A DNA stretch of 64,000 bases, taken from assembly GCF_011087585.1 (NCBI RefSeq), contig NZ_VJOT01000073.1:32979-96978 (forward strand), read 5' to 3'. Origin of the DNA: Neochlamydia sp. AcF84. GTDB taxonomy: Bacteria; Chlamydiota; Chlamydiia; Chlamydiales; Parachlamydiaceae. Made by a program: the position numbers and the translations under genes. Shown here piece by piece: positions 55,584 to 64,000 of this stretch. The notes beneath the pieces are model-generated. The model saw only the letters and a program-made list of their open reading frames with translations, did no database searches and was not told the origin of the DNA. Position 1 is the stretch's first letter. Each line of letters begins with the position of its first letter.

Positions 55584-56173
55584 GGGGAAAATCACTCAAA
55601 TGAGGCCTCACATGTGGTGAAATATTTTAAAATCACTTCTAACTCTACAACATTAGCTACCTACGAGTTTTGGCCTTGACTAAAGCACGACAAATCTAAG
55701 CCATTATAGGGAATGAGACCTAATATCTTGCCTAGATTTAAAATTGCCTAGAAGTTGTTAATTGAAAATTATCAAGCTATCATATGAAAATTTATTTAAA
55801 CCAACCATTACAAAGCAGGCAATCATAATGAATAAGTATTACCCTATTGCCTAAGCCCATCTAAATTTTTAAAGCCATACACTCAAAAAAAATTTAGAGA
55901 TTGTTTTGTTTCCCTATCTCTTTTTATGGAAAGTAGAGCTATTATACGGTTTTAGACAGCTTTTTATGCAATCATCTACTCAACAAGATTGTATTTTTAA
56001 TCGAAAAGAGACCGTGCAGAGAGACAACAACCTTTTAGAGCCTATAAACGTAGTATTTCAAAGCGTATTATTTTTAATTTCTCTTGAAAAGTATTATTCA
56101 AATGGTTAGGAAAGCTATAAGAAATGCTAATCACCTGCAGCGATGCAGGTAACCTTAAAAGAAGGCCAAATAA
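55584..56173. other. Intergenic region between P2 and P3
   Basis: About 590 bp. The first 70 bp match the 3' flank of P3, so the tandem copies share their trailing sequence. A 67-codon open frame at 55906-56109 has no ribosome binding site and no family likeness and is not called. The right end holds a GNRA-capped hairpin, listed separately. Confidence 0.5.
56133..56150 (+). promoter_or_regulatory. GNRA-capped hairpin in the P3 leader
   Basis: A perfect 7-bp stem, ACCTGCA with TGCAGGT, is closed by the tetraloop GCGA and ends 23 bases before the P3 ATG, just upstream of the AAAAGAAGG ribosome binding site. Leaders of P2 and P4 have no such stem. It could affect translation or be a protein-binding site. 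Confidence 0.5.
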
Positions 56174-59100
56174 ATGAATTTAGAAAACTCTTCTATTACC
56201 CCTTTCATATTTACAGCATTTAGGGAACTAGTATTAGCAAAACCTGGACTAAAGCTAGGCCCCTATACAGAGATTAGCTTAAAGATTTTCAAGGAACTAG
56301 GACAGCAAGATTTATCTAACGCACGGGGCGTTAGCAAAGAATGGAAGCAACTAATTGAGCAAACTGGGGAGTGGAAAGAGCTTTATTCAAGAAAAATTGA
56401 ACATAAGGTACTTAATGAAAGTCAAAACACATGCGATAAACCATCTGTTTTAAGCGCTTCTTCTAGTCAATGGGATGACCATCAAATAGCTAAATCCTTG
56501 TGGCATAACCCCACTGCTATTATTGACGATTCAATCGTAGCCAAAGTAAATGCTGTTGCCGACTATCTGGGTAAAGAATGCTTTAAATTAAAAGGTGTGC
56601 CAAGTGACGGTGACTGCTTTTTTAGCGCTTTTTTAGGAAGCTATAACTGCCTTTCTAGGAAAATACCTTTGTTAGAAGAGAGCTCTAATAAAGTTTTTTA
56701 TTTAAGGCGAGTACTCGCAGACATTGTTAAATACAAGAACAATGGAAGAGCTGAAAAAATAAAAGGAAAAAGGACTTGGATAAGTGGATTGGGCGAAGGA
56801 GATCTATTAGCTACAGCTTTATCTATTCCTATAAGATTAATAACAGTTAACGAAGAACAGCTGGCTTGCGGCATTCACGATAGGCTAATTTTTCCTAAAG
56901 CAAGCTCACCTCTGGAAGATAATTCCCAAGAATGGAAAACTATTTCTCCGGAAAAAAGACCTGAAGAATATATCCTTATTGTTGATCTAGGTGGCCATTT
57001 CATTTATGCACAAAAGCTTGTAGGGCAAGATAAACCTCTTAAAAAAGATAATAAGTCAGATATAAGGAATAAAAGAAAAAGATTTTTAACAACAAAATAT
57101 AACGTGGATAAAAATGATACATTTGACCCATCTAATCCTTTGGTTACTCTACCGTTAGAGATCTTCCAACAGATTTTTCATTCTTTTAGTAGTTTAACTG
57201 AGCATGAACTAAGAAAAATTCTTGATGCAAGAAGGTGTGCTCGAGTATTTGCACAACAAATGCCTAATAACGTCAAATTTTTGCAGCTCTATCAACCTGA
57301 GAAAGTACAATCCTATCTTGATAAGCTTGCAAAATATTTAGATAAAAATCTCTTTTCCATCGGCGAGAACAATACATTTTTATCAATAGATAAACTAGAA
57401 GAGAATTACACGCAAGTCTTAAAAGTTGCTGTCCAAGAAGAAGATCCTCTCCAGATAAGATTATGCATGGAAAAATTAGGTGATATTTATTCAATCAAAG
57501 GAACGACGCAAACCCTCCTTCAAGCTGCAGGGCTTTATAATTACGCACTACATGATTCAACTTCAGACGAGCAAGTAATTATTAAAGAAAAGCTATCAAA
57601 AGTCGAGATTTTGCTTAGCAAGGCTTGCCAAGGAGAACCTGTAGATATTCCTATAATCGAAAAACAATTTGAAAATAATCGCGAAGGATTAAAAAAGTTT
57701 AGGGATGAAATAGAAAAGAAAATTCAAACTCTCGCCTCGGATCCTTCGCCTGAGGAAGTCCGAGAGCTGTATGGTGAGATTGCTCAACAGATAAAAAACT
57801 TCTTTGGACACCTTGCAATACAAGTTTTTGATATTTTAGGACTCCCACCCTGCGAATATGCCATGATAGGGTTTGGCTCTCTAGCTAGAGAAGAAATGAC
57901 CCCCTACTCTGATTTAGAATTTGGCATCCTTATGCAAGAAGAAACTCCAGTAAATAGAAAGTATTTTAAGTATTTTACAACCCTTCTTCATTTAAAAGTC
58001 ATCAATTTAGGAGAGACTATCCTGCCTGCTTTAGATATTCCTTGCATAAGAAAAGCTAATTTTTTTGATAGCGTTACACCCAGAGGCTTTGCTTTTGATG
58101 GGGAAGGAGTACAAGGTAAAGGCTGTAAAACACCTTTTGGAAATCGCCAAACATTTGAGCTTATTCAAACTCCTGAGAAGATGGCTCAATATGCCGCAAA
58201 GGATGGAGAAAGCCAATGGTGGCATGAGAAAGAGCCTCATCTTCCTATGGAATTGCTAACCTTTACTCATCTGCTAGGCAATCTTGAATTAACGAAACAG
58301 TATAGTGAAACACTTCAGAAAAAACTTGATATTCATTGCCAAGAAAACTTCTCCCTTCGACAGTACTTAGCCAAAAAGCACCTTGTGCCCGATGATATGA
58401 AAGCTTTTGATCCAGGAATGGGTGATCTAGAAAAGCAGGGTATGCTTTTCCAAGTTAAAAATGATTTTTATCGTTTTCCTCATTTAGCTTTGGACCGGCT
58501 CGCTCTTCTTAAAAATGTAGAGGCATCTGACACTTTTACTAGGATTGGCAGGCTAAAAGAGTTAAAATTTATAACAGAGGGCGCAGCTAAGAAGTTAAAA
58601 AATTGGATGAGTATAGCGCTATTTATGCGTCTTAAGACCTACTCTCATTATCAAGCGCAACAACATATGATGAATCCTTTGATTAAACCTTTTGGGTTCA
58701 ATGATCCAGCTCTCATCCAGAAGCAGTTTGCCTTAGATCAGGAAGTCCTAAAAAAAATAGAAAAGCTTTATTGTATCTTCATTCCTTTCCATCAAGCTAT
58801 TCAAGAATTCTTAGCCGGTCATGAAGGCAAACTTAAGTCTTCTAATTTAGAAGATAACTCACCTGAGACGCAGGGTAATATAGCCCGCAGGCTTTTTCAG
58901 CATAAAAAAGCAGAAGAATGGTATCTTCTAGCAGAAAACGATAACCCAAATAATGCTGAGGTTTTGGATGCCCTTGCGATCATTTATCTCGAGCAAGGTA
59001 AATTGCACAAAGCAGCAGAATATAGTAATAAAGCGATTAACATCTATCTCAGGCTTTTTGGTGAAAACCATCCTAAGGTTGCAATCAGCTGCAACAACCT

Positions 59101-60736
59101 CGGAGCAATTTATCACGCTCAAGGTAATCTAGACAAAACGATCGATTATAGCAACAGGGCACTTGCTATTAATCTTAAGCTTTTTGGTGAAAATCATCTC
59201 TTAGTGGCAAGCTGTTATGGCAATCTAGGACAAATTTATCAAAATCAAGGAAATATAAAAAAAGCAACAGAATATAGCACTAAAGCTCTTAACATCAATC
59301 TTGAGCTGTATGGTGAAAATCATCCTACAGTGGCAATTCGTTACCTCAACTTAGGGAAAATCTACCAAGACCAGGGTAGTTTAAGCATGGCGGAAAAATG
59401 TACCAATAAAGCGCTTGCCATTGACCTTAAAATTTATGGAGAAAATCATTTCTCATTAGCGAGAGATTACAATAATCTAGCGCAAATTTACCAAGACCAA
59501 GGAAAGTTAGACAAAGCCCTGGATTATAGCACTAAAGCTCTCTATATTTGCCTTAAACTTTTTGATAAAAATCATCCTGCAGCCGCTAACCTATACAATA
59601 ACTTAGGGCAAATCTATAAAGAGCAAGGCAATTTAGATAAAGCGAAAGATTATAGCACCATAGCTCTTGGCATTAGCCTTGAGCTTTATGGTGAGAACCA
59701 TCCTACCATATCTACTCTATATAACAACTTAGGGACAATCTACCTAGCCCAAGGTAATTTAGGACAGGCAGCAGAGTATGGCAAAAAAGCTCTTGCCATT
59801 GACTCTAAGCTCTTTGGTGAAAATTATCCTGCCATAGCAAGGGGTTGTAATAACCTAGCACAAATCTGCAGAGAGCAAGGAAAACTAGATGAAGCAGCAA
59901 GGTATGCCAACGAAGCACTTAACGTTAGCCTTAGGCTATATGGAGAAAATCATCCCACTTCGGCAATTCGTTATGCCAACCTAGGGCAAATCTATCAAGA
60001 ACAAGGTAATTTAGAGAAAGCGACTGAGCATACCAACAAAGCTCTCGGCATTTGTCGTAGGCTCTTTGGCAAAAACCATTCCATGGTGGCAAGCTGTTTC
60101 AGCAAGTTAGGGGCAATCTACCAAGCTCAAGACGATTTGAACAAAGCGGCTAAGTATGCCAAAAAAGCTCTCGCTATTAATTTTAAGCTTTTTGGTGAGA
60201 ATCACCCCGCCCTGGCAACTGATTACAACATCCTAGGAGCAATCTGCCAAGCCCAAGGCAATTTAGACAAGGCGGCTAAGTATGCCAAAAAAGCTTTTGC
60301 CATTAATTCTAAGCTTTTTGGTGAAAATCATCCCAACACAGCTATTTTATATCATAATCAGGGAATGATTTACGAAAAGCTAGGAAATTCAAAGCAGGGG
60401 GCGAAATATGCCGAGAAAGCGCTTATCATTAATCTTAGGCTTTTTGGAGAAAACCATCTTCATGTAGCTAAAGACTATAACCTTCTGGGAATGGTTTCCT
60501 ATAAGCAAGGGAATTTAGAGCAAGCGGCTAACTATGCTAAGAAAGCCCTAAATATTAACTTAAAGCTTTTAGGTGAAAATCATCCTGTAGTGGTAAGCAG
60601 TTACCACAACCTAAGAATGATTTATCAAGAGCAAGAAAATTTAAAATTACTGGCTTTGGGCATGTTAAGGGATCGCTCGTTATTATCCTTAAGCTTTAAA
60701 AGGCAAATTACTCAAATGGGGCTTCCCATCCTGTGA
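56174..60736 (+). CDS. P3: giant F-box / OTU protease / F-box / nucleotidyltransferase / TPR protein
   Basis: A 1520-residue paralog with the full P1 architecture: F-box (about 26-62), OTU protease with SDGDCFF (D145, C148) and GGHFIYA (H275), a basic patch KKDNKSDIRNKRKRF (about 290-304) resembling a bipartite nuclear-localisation signal, second F-box (about 322-363), nucleotidyltransferase GFGSLAREEMTPYSDLEFG (D580, E582) with DUF294_C-like region, then about 14 TPR units. The C-terminus (LGMLRDRSLLSLSFKRQITQ) departs from the TPR pattern through a frameshift; the old stop is visible at 60697-60699 in another frame. The nucleotidyltransferase DNA is nearly identical to P2 over several hundred bases. 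Confidence 0.86.
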   Translation: MNLENSSITPFIFTAFRELVLAKPGLKLGPYTEISLKIFKELGQQDLSNARGVSKEWKQLIEQTGEWKELYSRKIEHKVLNESQNTCDKPSVLSASSSQWDDHQIAKSLWHNPTAIIDDSIVAKVNAVADYLGKECFKLKGVPSDGDCFFSAFLGSYNCLSRKIPLLEESSNKVFYLRRVLADIVKYKNNGRAEKIKGKRTWISGLGEGDLLATALSIPIRLITVNEEQLACGIHDRLIFPKASSPLEDNSQEWKTISPEKRPEEYILIVDLGGHFIYAQKLVGQDKPLKKDNKSDIRNKRKRFLTTKYNVDKNDTFDPSNPLVTLPLEIFQQIFHSFSSLTEHELRKILDARRCARVFAQQMPNNVKFLQLYQPEKVQSYLDKLAKYLDKNLFSIGENNTFLSIDKLEENYTQVLKVAVQEEDPLQIRLCMEKLGDIYSIKGTTQTLLQAAGLYNYALHDSTSDEQVIIKEKLSKVEILLSKACQGEPVDIPIIEKQFENNREGLKKFRDEIEKKIQTLASDPSPEEVRELYGEIAQQIKNFFGHLAIQVFDILGLPPCEYAMIGFGSLAREEMTPYSDLEFGILMQEETPVNRKYFKYFTTLLHLKVINLGETILPALDIPCIRKANFFDSVTPRGFAFDGEGVQGKGCKTPFGNRQTFELIQTPEKMAQYAAKDGESQWWHEKEPHLPMELLTFTHLLGNLELTKQYSETLQKKLDIHCQENFSLRQYLAKKHLVPDDMKAFDPGMGDLEKQGMLFQVKNDFYRFPHLALDRLALLKNVEASDTFTRIGRLKELKFITEGAAKKLKNWMSIALFMRLKTYSHYQAQQHMMNPLIKPFGFNDPALIQKQFALDQEVLKKIEKLYCIFIPFHQAIQEFLAGHEGKLKSSNLEDNSPETQGNIARRLFQHKKAEEWYLLAENDNPNNAEVLDALAIIYLEQGKLHKAAEYSNKAINIYLRLFGENHPKVAISCNNLGAIYHAQGNLDKTIDYSNRALAINLKLFGENHLLVASCYGNLGQIYQNQGNIKKATEYSTKALNINLELYGENHPTVAIRYLNLGKIYQDQGSLSMAEKCTNKALAIDLKIYGENHFSLARDYNNLAQIYQDQGKLDKALDYSTKALYICLKLFDKNHPAAANLYNNLGQIYKEQGNLDKAKDYSTIALGISLELYGENHPTISTLYNNLGTIYLAQGNLGQAAEYGKKALAIDSKLFGENYPAIARGCNNLAQICREQGKLDEAARYANEALNVSLRLYGENHPTSAIRYANLGQIYQEQGNLEKATEHTNKALGICRRLFGKNHSMVASCFSKLGAIYQAQDDLNKAAKYAKKALAINFKLFGENHPALATDYNILGAICQAQGNLDKAAKYAKKAFAINSKLFGENHPNTAILYHNQGMIYEKLGNSKQGAKYAEKALIINLRLFGENHLHVAKDYNLLGMVSYKQGNLEQAANYAKKALNINLKLLGENHPVVVSSYHNLRMIYQEQENLKLLALGMLRDRSLLSLSFKRQITQMGLPIL

Positions 60737-60863
60737 GATATTTAAAATAATCCCTAACCCAAAAATATTAGCCACTAAAGAGCTACCCCTTGGCTAAACC
60801 AAGGCAAATTTAAGCCTGTACGAAGACTCTTATTTAATAATTTATATTATAAAGATATAAAAA

Positions 60864-60892
60864 TTGCCTTTTTAATTTTACTTTTATATAAG
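60864..60892 (+). promoter_or_regulatory. Candidate sigma-66/70 promoter of P4
   Basis: TTGCCT (60864-60869), a 17-bp T-rich spacer and TATAAG (60887-60892). The box pair, spacing and following leader to the ATG match those of P2. Confidence 0.6.
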
Positions 60893-61009
60893 AAAATGAA
60901 AATAATTTTTTTTCGCCCTTCTTAAAGAGGCATAAATAAGGGTGCAATAGGGTTATAAACAACTCTCTACCCCTTGAAATGTAAGCCAGCCTAAAAGAAG
61001 GACAAGCGA

Positions 61010-64000
61010 ATGAATTTAGAGAATACGCACAGCTCTACTATATTACCCACTAACAACAATTCGCTCCTTATAGCAAAAGATAACACTTTTGACCCTCCTA
61101 GTCTCTTGGCTAATCTACCTTTAAAAATTTTCAAACAGATTTTTCATTCTTTTAGGAATTTAAGTGAAGGCGAATTAAGAAAAATTCTTGATGCAAGAAG
61201 CTGTGCCCGTGTGTTTAAACAACACATGCCTAATAATGTTAAGTTCTTGCAGCTCTATCAACCTCAGAACCTAAAACCCTATCTTGACAAACTTTCAAGT
61301 CATTTAGCTACCTCCCCTTTTTCAATTGACGAGAGCAATAATTTCTTATCGGCAGGCAGGCTGGAAGAGAATTACACTCACGCTTTAAAACTTGCTATCC
61401 AAGAAGAAGATCCTTTTCAGATAAGAGTATGCATAGAAAAACTAGGTGATATCCATCTAATAAAAGGAACGCAGCAAACGCTCCTTCAAGCTGCAGGACT
61501 TTATAATTATGCCCTACATAATGCCTCTTTAGACGAACAAGAAAGTATTAAAGGAAAGTTATCAAAAGTTGAAGAATCGCTCGTCAAGCTCTGCGAAGGA
61601 AAACCTTTAGATCTTTCTATAACTAAAAAGCAATTTGAGGACAATCGCGGAGAATTAAAAAAGTTTAGGCAGGAAATAGAAAAGAAAATTCAACTTATCC
61701 GTCCAGATCCTTCATCAGAGGAAGTCAGAGAGCTTTACAGCGAGATTGCCCAGTGGATAAAAACTTTCTTTAAACATCTTGTAGATCAAGCTCAAGAGGT
61801 TTTAGGACCTTCTCCTTGTGAATATGCAATGATGGGGTTTGGTTCTTTAGCGAGGGAAGAGATGACACCTTACTCAGATTTAGAGTTTGGCATCCTTATA
61901 CAAAAAGACACTTTCGGAAACAGAGATTATTTCAGACGTCTAACAGCCCTTCTTCACTTAAAAGTGATTAACCTAGGCGAGACAATTCTACCTGCTTTAA
62001 ATATTCCTTGCATAAAAGAGGTTGATTTTTTTGATAGCGTTACGCCAAGAGGCTTTGCCTTTGATGGTGAAGGAGCGGAAGGAAAAGGCTGCAAAACTCC
62101 TTTTGGCAATCGCCAAACATTTGAGCTTATCCAAACGCCTGAGAAAATGGCACAATATATTGATATAGATGAAAAAGGCCAGTGGTGGCATTACGAAGAG
62201 CCGCATCTTCCCATGGAGCTTCTAACCTTTACTCCTTTGATAGGCAATTTTGAATTAATTAGGAGGTATCAACAAACAATTGAAAAAAAACTTGATTCCC
62301 TTTATCAAGAAAACGTTACCCTTCGTCAATACTTAGCCAAACAACATTTATTTCAGGATGATAAGGTAAATTTCAATCCAAACCTACACGAATTAAGCAA
62401 ACAAGGGATGTTGTTTAAAGTAAAGAATGATCTTTATCGATTTCCTCATCTTGCGTTAGACCGACTGTCCCTTCTTCAAAAAGAGGCGCCCCCTAGTACA
62501 TTTTCAAGGATTGATAAGTTGAACAACCAAGGTATTCTTACAAAAGGTGCAGGTGAAAAGTTAAAAGATTGGATAAGCATAGCATTATTTATGCGTCTTG
62601 AGACCTACTCTCATTATCAAGCTCAACAAGAAATGATGAATCCTCTCATTAAGCCTTTTGGATTTGAAGAACCTATAATTATTCAAAAGCAGTTTGCTTT
62701 AGATTCTATAGCACTAAAAAAGATAAAAAAAATTTATCGTATCTTTATTCCTTTCTATCAAGCTCTTCAAGATTTTCTAGCTGGCAATGAAGAAACGCTT
62801 CAATCGTCAGAATTAAATGATGATTCATGCCAAACTCGAGGGGACATAGCTTTAAGACTTTCCCAATTGGATAAAGCGAGAAAGTGGTATTGCAGAGCAA
62901 AAGAAGCAGATTCAAAAAATTCTAAAATATTTAATACTCTAGGGATCATTTATGCTAGCAAAGGAAATTTAAATAAAGCAGCTAAATATATCCAACAAGC
63001 GCTTACAATTCATCAAAATTCAGATAATACCGTGGCAACCTCTTACAGTAATTTAGGCCAAATTTACCAAGGACAAGGTAATTCAGAACAGGCGATTGAA
63101 TATACTAAGAAAGCCCTTGACATTAACTTCAAGCTTTTTGGTGAAAATCATCCCGCTGTAGCAACTTCTTACAATAATTTGGGCACTATTTACAAGGAGC
63201 AAGGTAATTTAGAACAGGCGGTTGAATATACTAAGAAAGCTCTTGTCATAGATCTTAAGCTTTTTGGTGAAAATCATCCCAATGTAGCAACCTCTTACAA
63301 TAATTTGGGCAGCATCTACAAGGAGCAAGGTAATTCAGAACAGGCGATTGAATATACTAAGAAAGCTCTTGCCATTAACTTCAAGCTTTTTGGTGAAAAT
63401 CATCCCACTGTAGCAAGAGATCACAATAATTTGGGCCAAATTTACCAAGGGCAAGGTAATTCAGGACAGGCGGTTGAATATACTAAGAAAGCTCTTGACA
63501 TTAACTTCAAACTTTTTGGTAAAAATCATCCCACTGTGGCAACCTCTTACAATAATTTGGGCAGCATTTACAAGGAGCAAGGTAATCCAGAACAGGCGGT
63601 TGAATATACTAAGAAAGCTCTTGACATTCACCTTAAGCTTTTTGGTGAAAATCATCCCAATGTAGCAACCTCTTACAATAATTTGGGCAGCATTTACAAG
63701 GAGCAAGGTAATTCAGAACAGGCGGTTGAATATGCTAAGAAAGCTCTTGACATTAACTTCAAGCTTTTTGGTGAAAATCATCCCACTGTGGCAACCTCTT
63801 ATGGTAATTTAGGCCAAATTTATCAAGGGCAAGGTAATTTAGAACAAGCGGTTGAATATACTAAGAAAGCTTTTATTATTGATCTTGAGCTTTTTGGTGA
63901 TAATCATCCCACTGTAGCAACCTCTTACAATAATTTGGGCATCATTTACAAGGAGCAAGGTAATTTAGAACAGGCGGTTGAATATACTAAGAAAGCTCTT
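61010..64000 (+). CDS. P4: F-box / nucleotidyltransferase / TPR protein without OTU domain, cut by window end
   Basis: The frame opens at ATG 61010-61012, after AAAAGAAGG, and stays open for 997 codons to the window edge. Order as in P2: N-terminus, F-box (SLLANLPLKIFKQIF), helical linker, nucleotidyltransferase GFGSLAREEMTPYSDLEFG with catalytic residues intact, GlnD/DUF294_C-like helices, then TPR units of 42 residues starting near codon 640. Unlike its paralogs, the last visible units are almost identical to one another at DNA level. No OTU domain is present. The end lies outside the window. Confidence 0.85.
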   Translation, partial: MNLENTHSSTILPTNNNSLLIAKDNTFDPPSLLANLPLKIFKQIFHSFRNLSEGELRKILDARSCARVFKQHMPNNVKFLQLYQPQNLKPYLDKLSSHLATSPFSIDESNNFLSAGRLEENYTHALKLAIQEEDPFQIRVCIEKLGDIHLIKGTQQTLLQAAGLYNYALHNASLDEQESIKGKLSKVEESLVKLCEGKPLDLSITKKQFEDNRGELKKFRQEIEKKIQLIRPDPSSEEVRELYSEIAQWIKTFFKHLVDQAQEVLGPSPCEYAMMGFGSLAREEMTPYSDLEFGILIQKDTFGNRDYFRRLTALLHLKVINLGETILPALNIPCIKEVDFFDSVTPRGFAFDGEGAEGKGCKTPFGNRQTFELIQTPEKMAQYIDIDEKGQWWHYEEPHLPMELLTFTPLIGNFELIRRYQQTIEKKLDSLYQENVTLRQYLAKQHLFQDDKVNFNPNLHELSKQGMLFKVKNDLYRFPHLALDRLSLLQKEAPPSTFSRIDKLNNQGILTKGAGEKLKDWISIALFMRLETYSHYQAQQEMMNPLIKPFGFEEPIIIQKQFALDSIALKKIKKIYRIFIPFYQALQDFLAGNEETLQSSELNDDSCQTRGDIALRLSQLDKARKWYCRAKEADSKNSKIFNTLGIIYASKGNLNKAAKYIQQALTIHQNSDNTVATSYSNLGQIYQGQGNSEQAIEYTKKALDINFKLFGENHPAVATSYNNLGTIYKEQGNLEQAVEYTKKALVIDLKLFGENHPNVATSYNNLGSIYKEQGNSEQAIEYTKKALAINFKLFGENHPTVARDHNNLGQIYQGQGNSGQAVEYTKKALDINFKLFGKNHPTVATSYNNLGSIYKEQGNPEQAVEYTKKALDIHLKLFGENHPNVATSYNNLGSIYKEQGNSEQAVEYAKKALDINFKLFGENHPTVATSYGNLGQIYQGQGNLEQAVEYTKKAFIIDLELFGDNHPTVATSYNNLGIIYKEQGNLEQAVEYTKKAL
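63047..64000 (+). repeat. 126-bp tandem repeat encoding near-identical TPR units
   Basis: Units begin at 63047 and every 126 bp thereafter (63173, 63299, 63425, 63551, 63677, 63803, 63929), seven full and one cut. Each encodes one 42-residue unit with YKEQGNxEQAVEYTKKALDI and LFGENHPTVATSY. Neighbours differ by few bases, and the array continues out of the window. Confidence 0.93.

Noticed and set aside
55906..56109. 67-codon open frame between P2 and P3
   Set aside because: No ribosome binding site, no family likeness, and it overlaps AT-rich intergenic DNA; chance frame.
1..64000. CRISPR arrays, tRNA and rRNA genes, prophage
   Set aside because: No spaced direct repeats outside coding TPR/LRR arrays, no tRNA-like T-loop sequences, no rRNA or phage structural genes were found.

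Overview
The window looks like chromosome from an environmental chlamydia of the Parachlamydiaceae, most likely Neochlamydia-like. The evidence is the AT-rich coding, a MurC-Ddl fusion followed by murG, a methionine aminopeptidase with an N-terminal SEC-C zinc motif, the block nudix-fabF-rsfS-(nadD)-HAD-coiled coil-miaA-...-ftsQ-murC/ddl-murG whose order resembles that of pathogenic Chlamydia, and several very large proteins built from eukaryotic-type modules (F-box, LRR, OTU, kinesin-light-chain TPR). No tRNA, rRNA or CRISPR array was seen.

Layout. 1-3034: sugar-nucleotide-epimerase-like SDR protein (cut by the window edge), thioredoxin-fold protein and DNA photolyase, all minus strand. 3806-8566: first giant F-box/OTU/F-box/nucleotidyltransferase/TPR protein (P1), followed at once by an IS481-like transposase fragment. 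9624-12869: gatCAB. 13269-20408: small membrane protein, SycD/LcrH-like TPR chaperone, xerD, a small Cys-containing protein, pgi, an unknown gene coupled to trmB, and map. 20532-23888: membrane-anchored coiled-coil protein and two small genes. 24127-29241: recD2-phospholipase D and dapB-dapA. 29344-32097: F-box protein with about 31 leucine-rich repeats. 32567-33253: family 5 uracil-DNA glycosylase. 33857-38611 is an accessory patch with an intact AbiEi/AbiEii pair, two decayed Phd/RelE modules, an orphan gene and an internally deleted IS481-like element with recognisable 26-bp ends. 38723-51452: conserved housekeeping and peptidoglycan block. 51930 to the right edge: three more giant F-box/nucleotidyltransferase/TPR paralogs in tandem (P2, P3, P4), with P4 cut by the window end.

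How it fits together. DapA/DapB, MurC-Ddl, MurG and FtsQ supply and direct the division-septum peptidoglycan of chlamydiae. GatCAB, MiaA, TrmB, RsfS and Map serve translation. The striking part is the accessory layer. The four giant paralogs combine a host-type F-box (SCF ubiquitin ligase recruitment), in two of them an OTU-type cysteine protease with intact Asp/Cys/His, a DUF294/GlnD-like nucleotidyltransferase core with intact GS...DxE signature, and a long 42-residue TPR array. They look like a family of secreted effectors aimed at the amoebal host's ubiquitin system. The nucleotidyltransferase in the middle is, as far as I know, not functionally described in this setting. The family shows domain gain or loss, recent tandem TPR duplication, possible gene conversion, a C-terminal frameshift and a shared promoter-leader, all signs of fast turnover.
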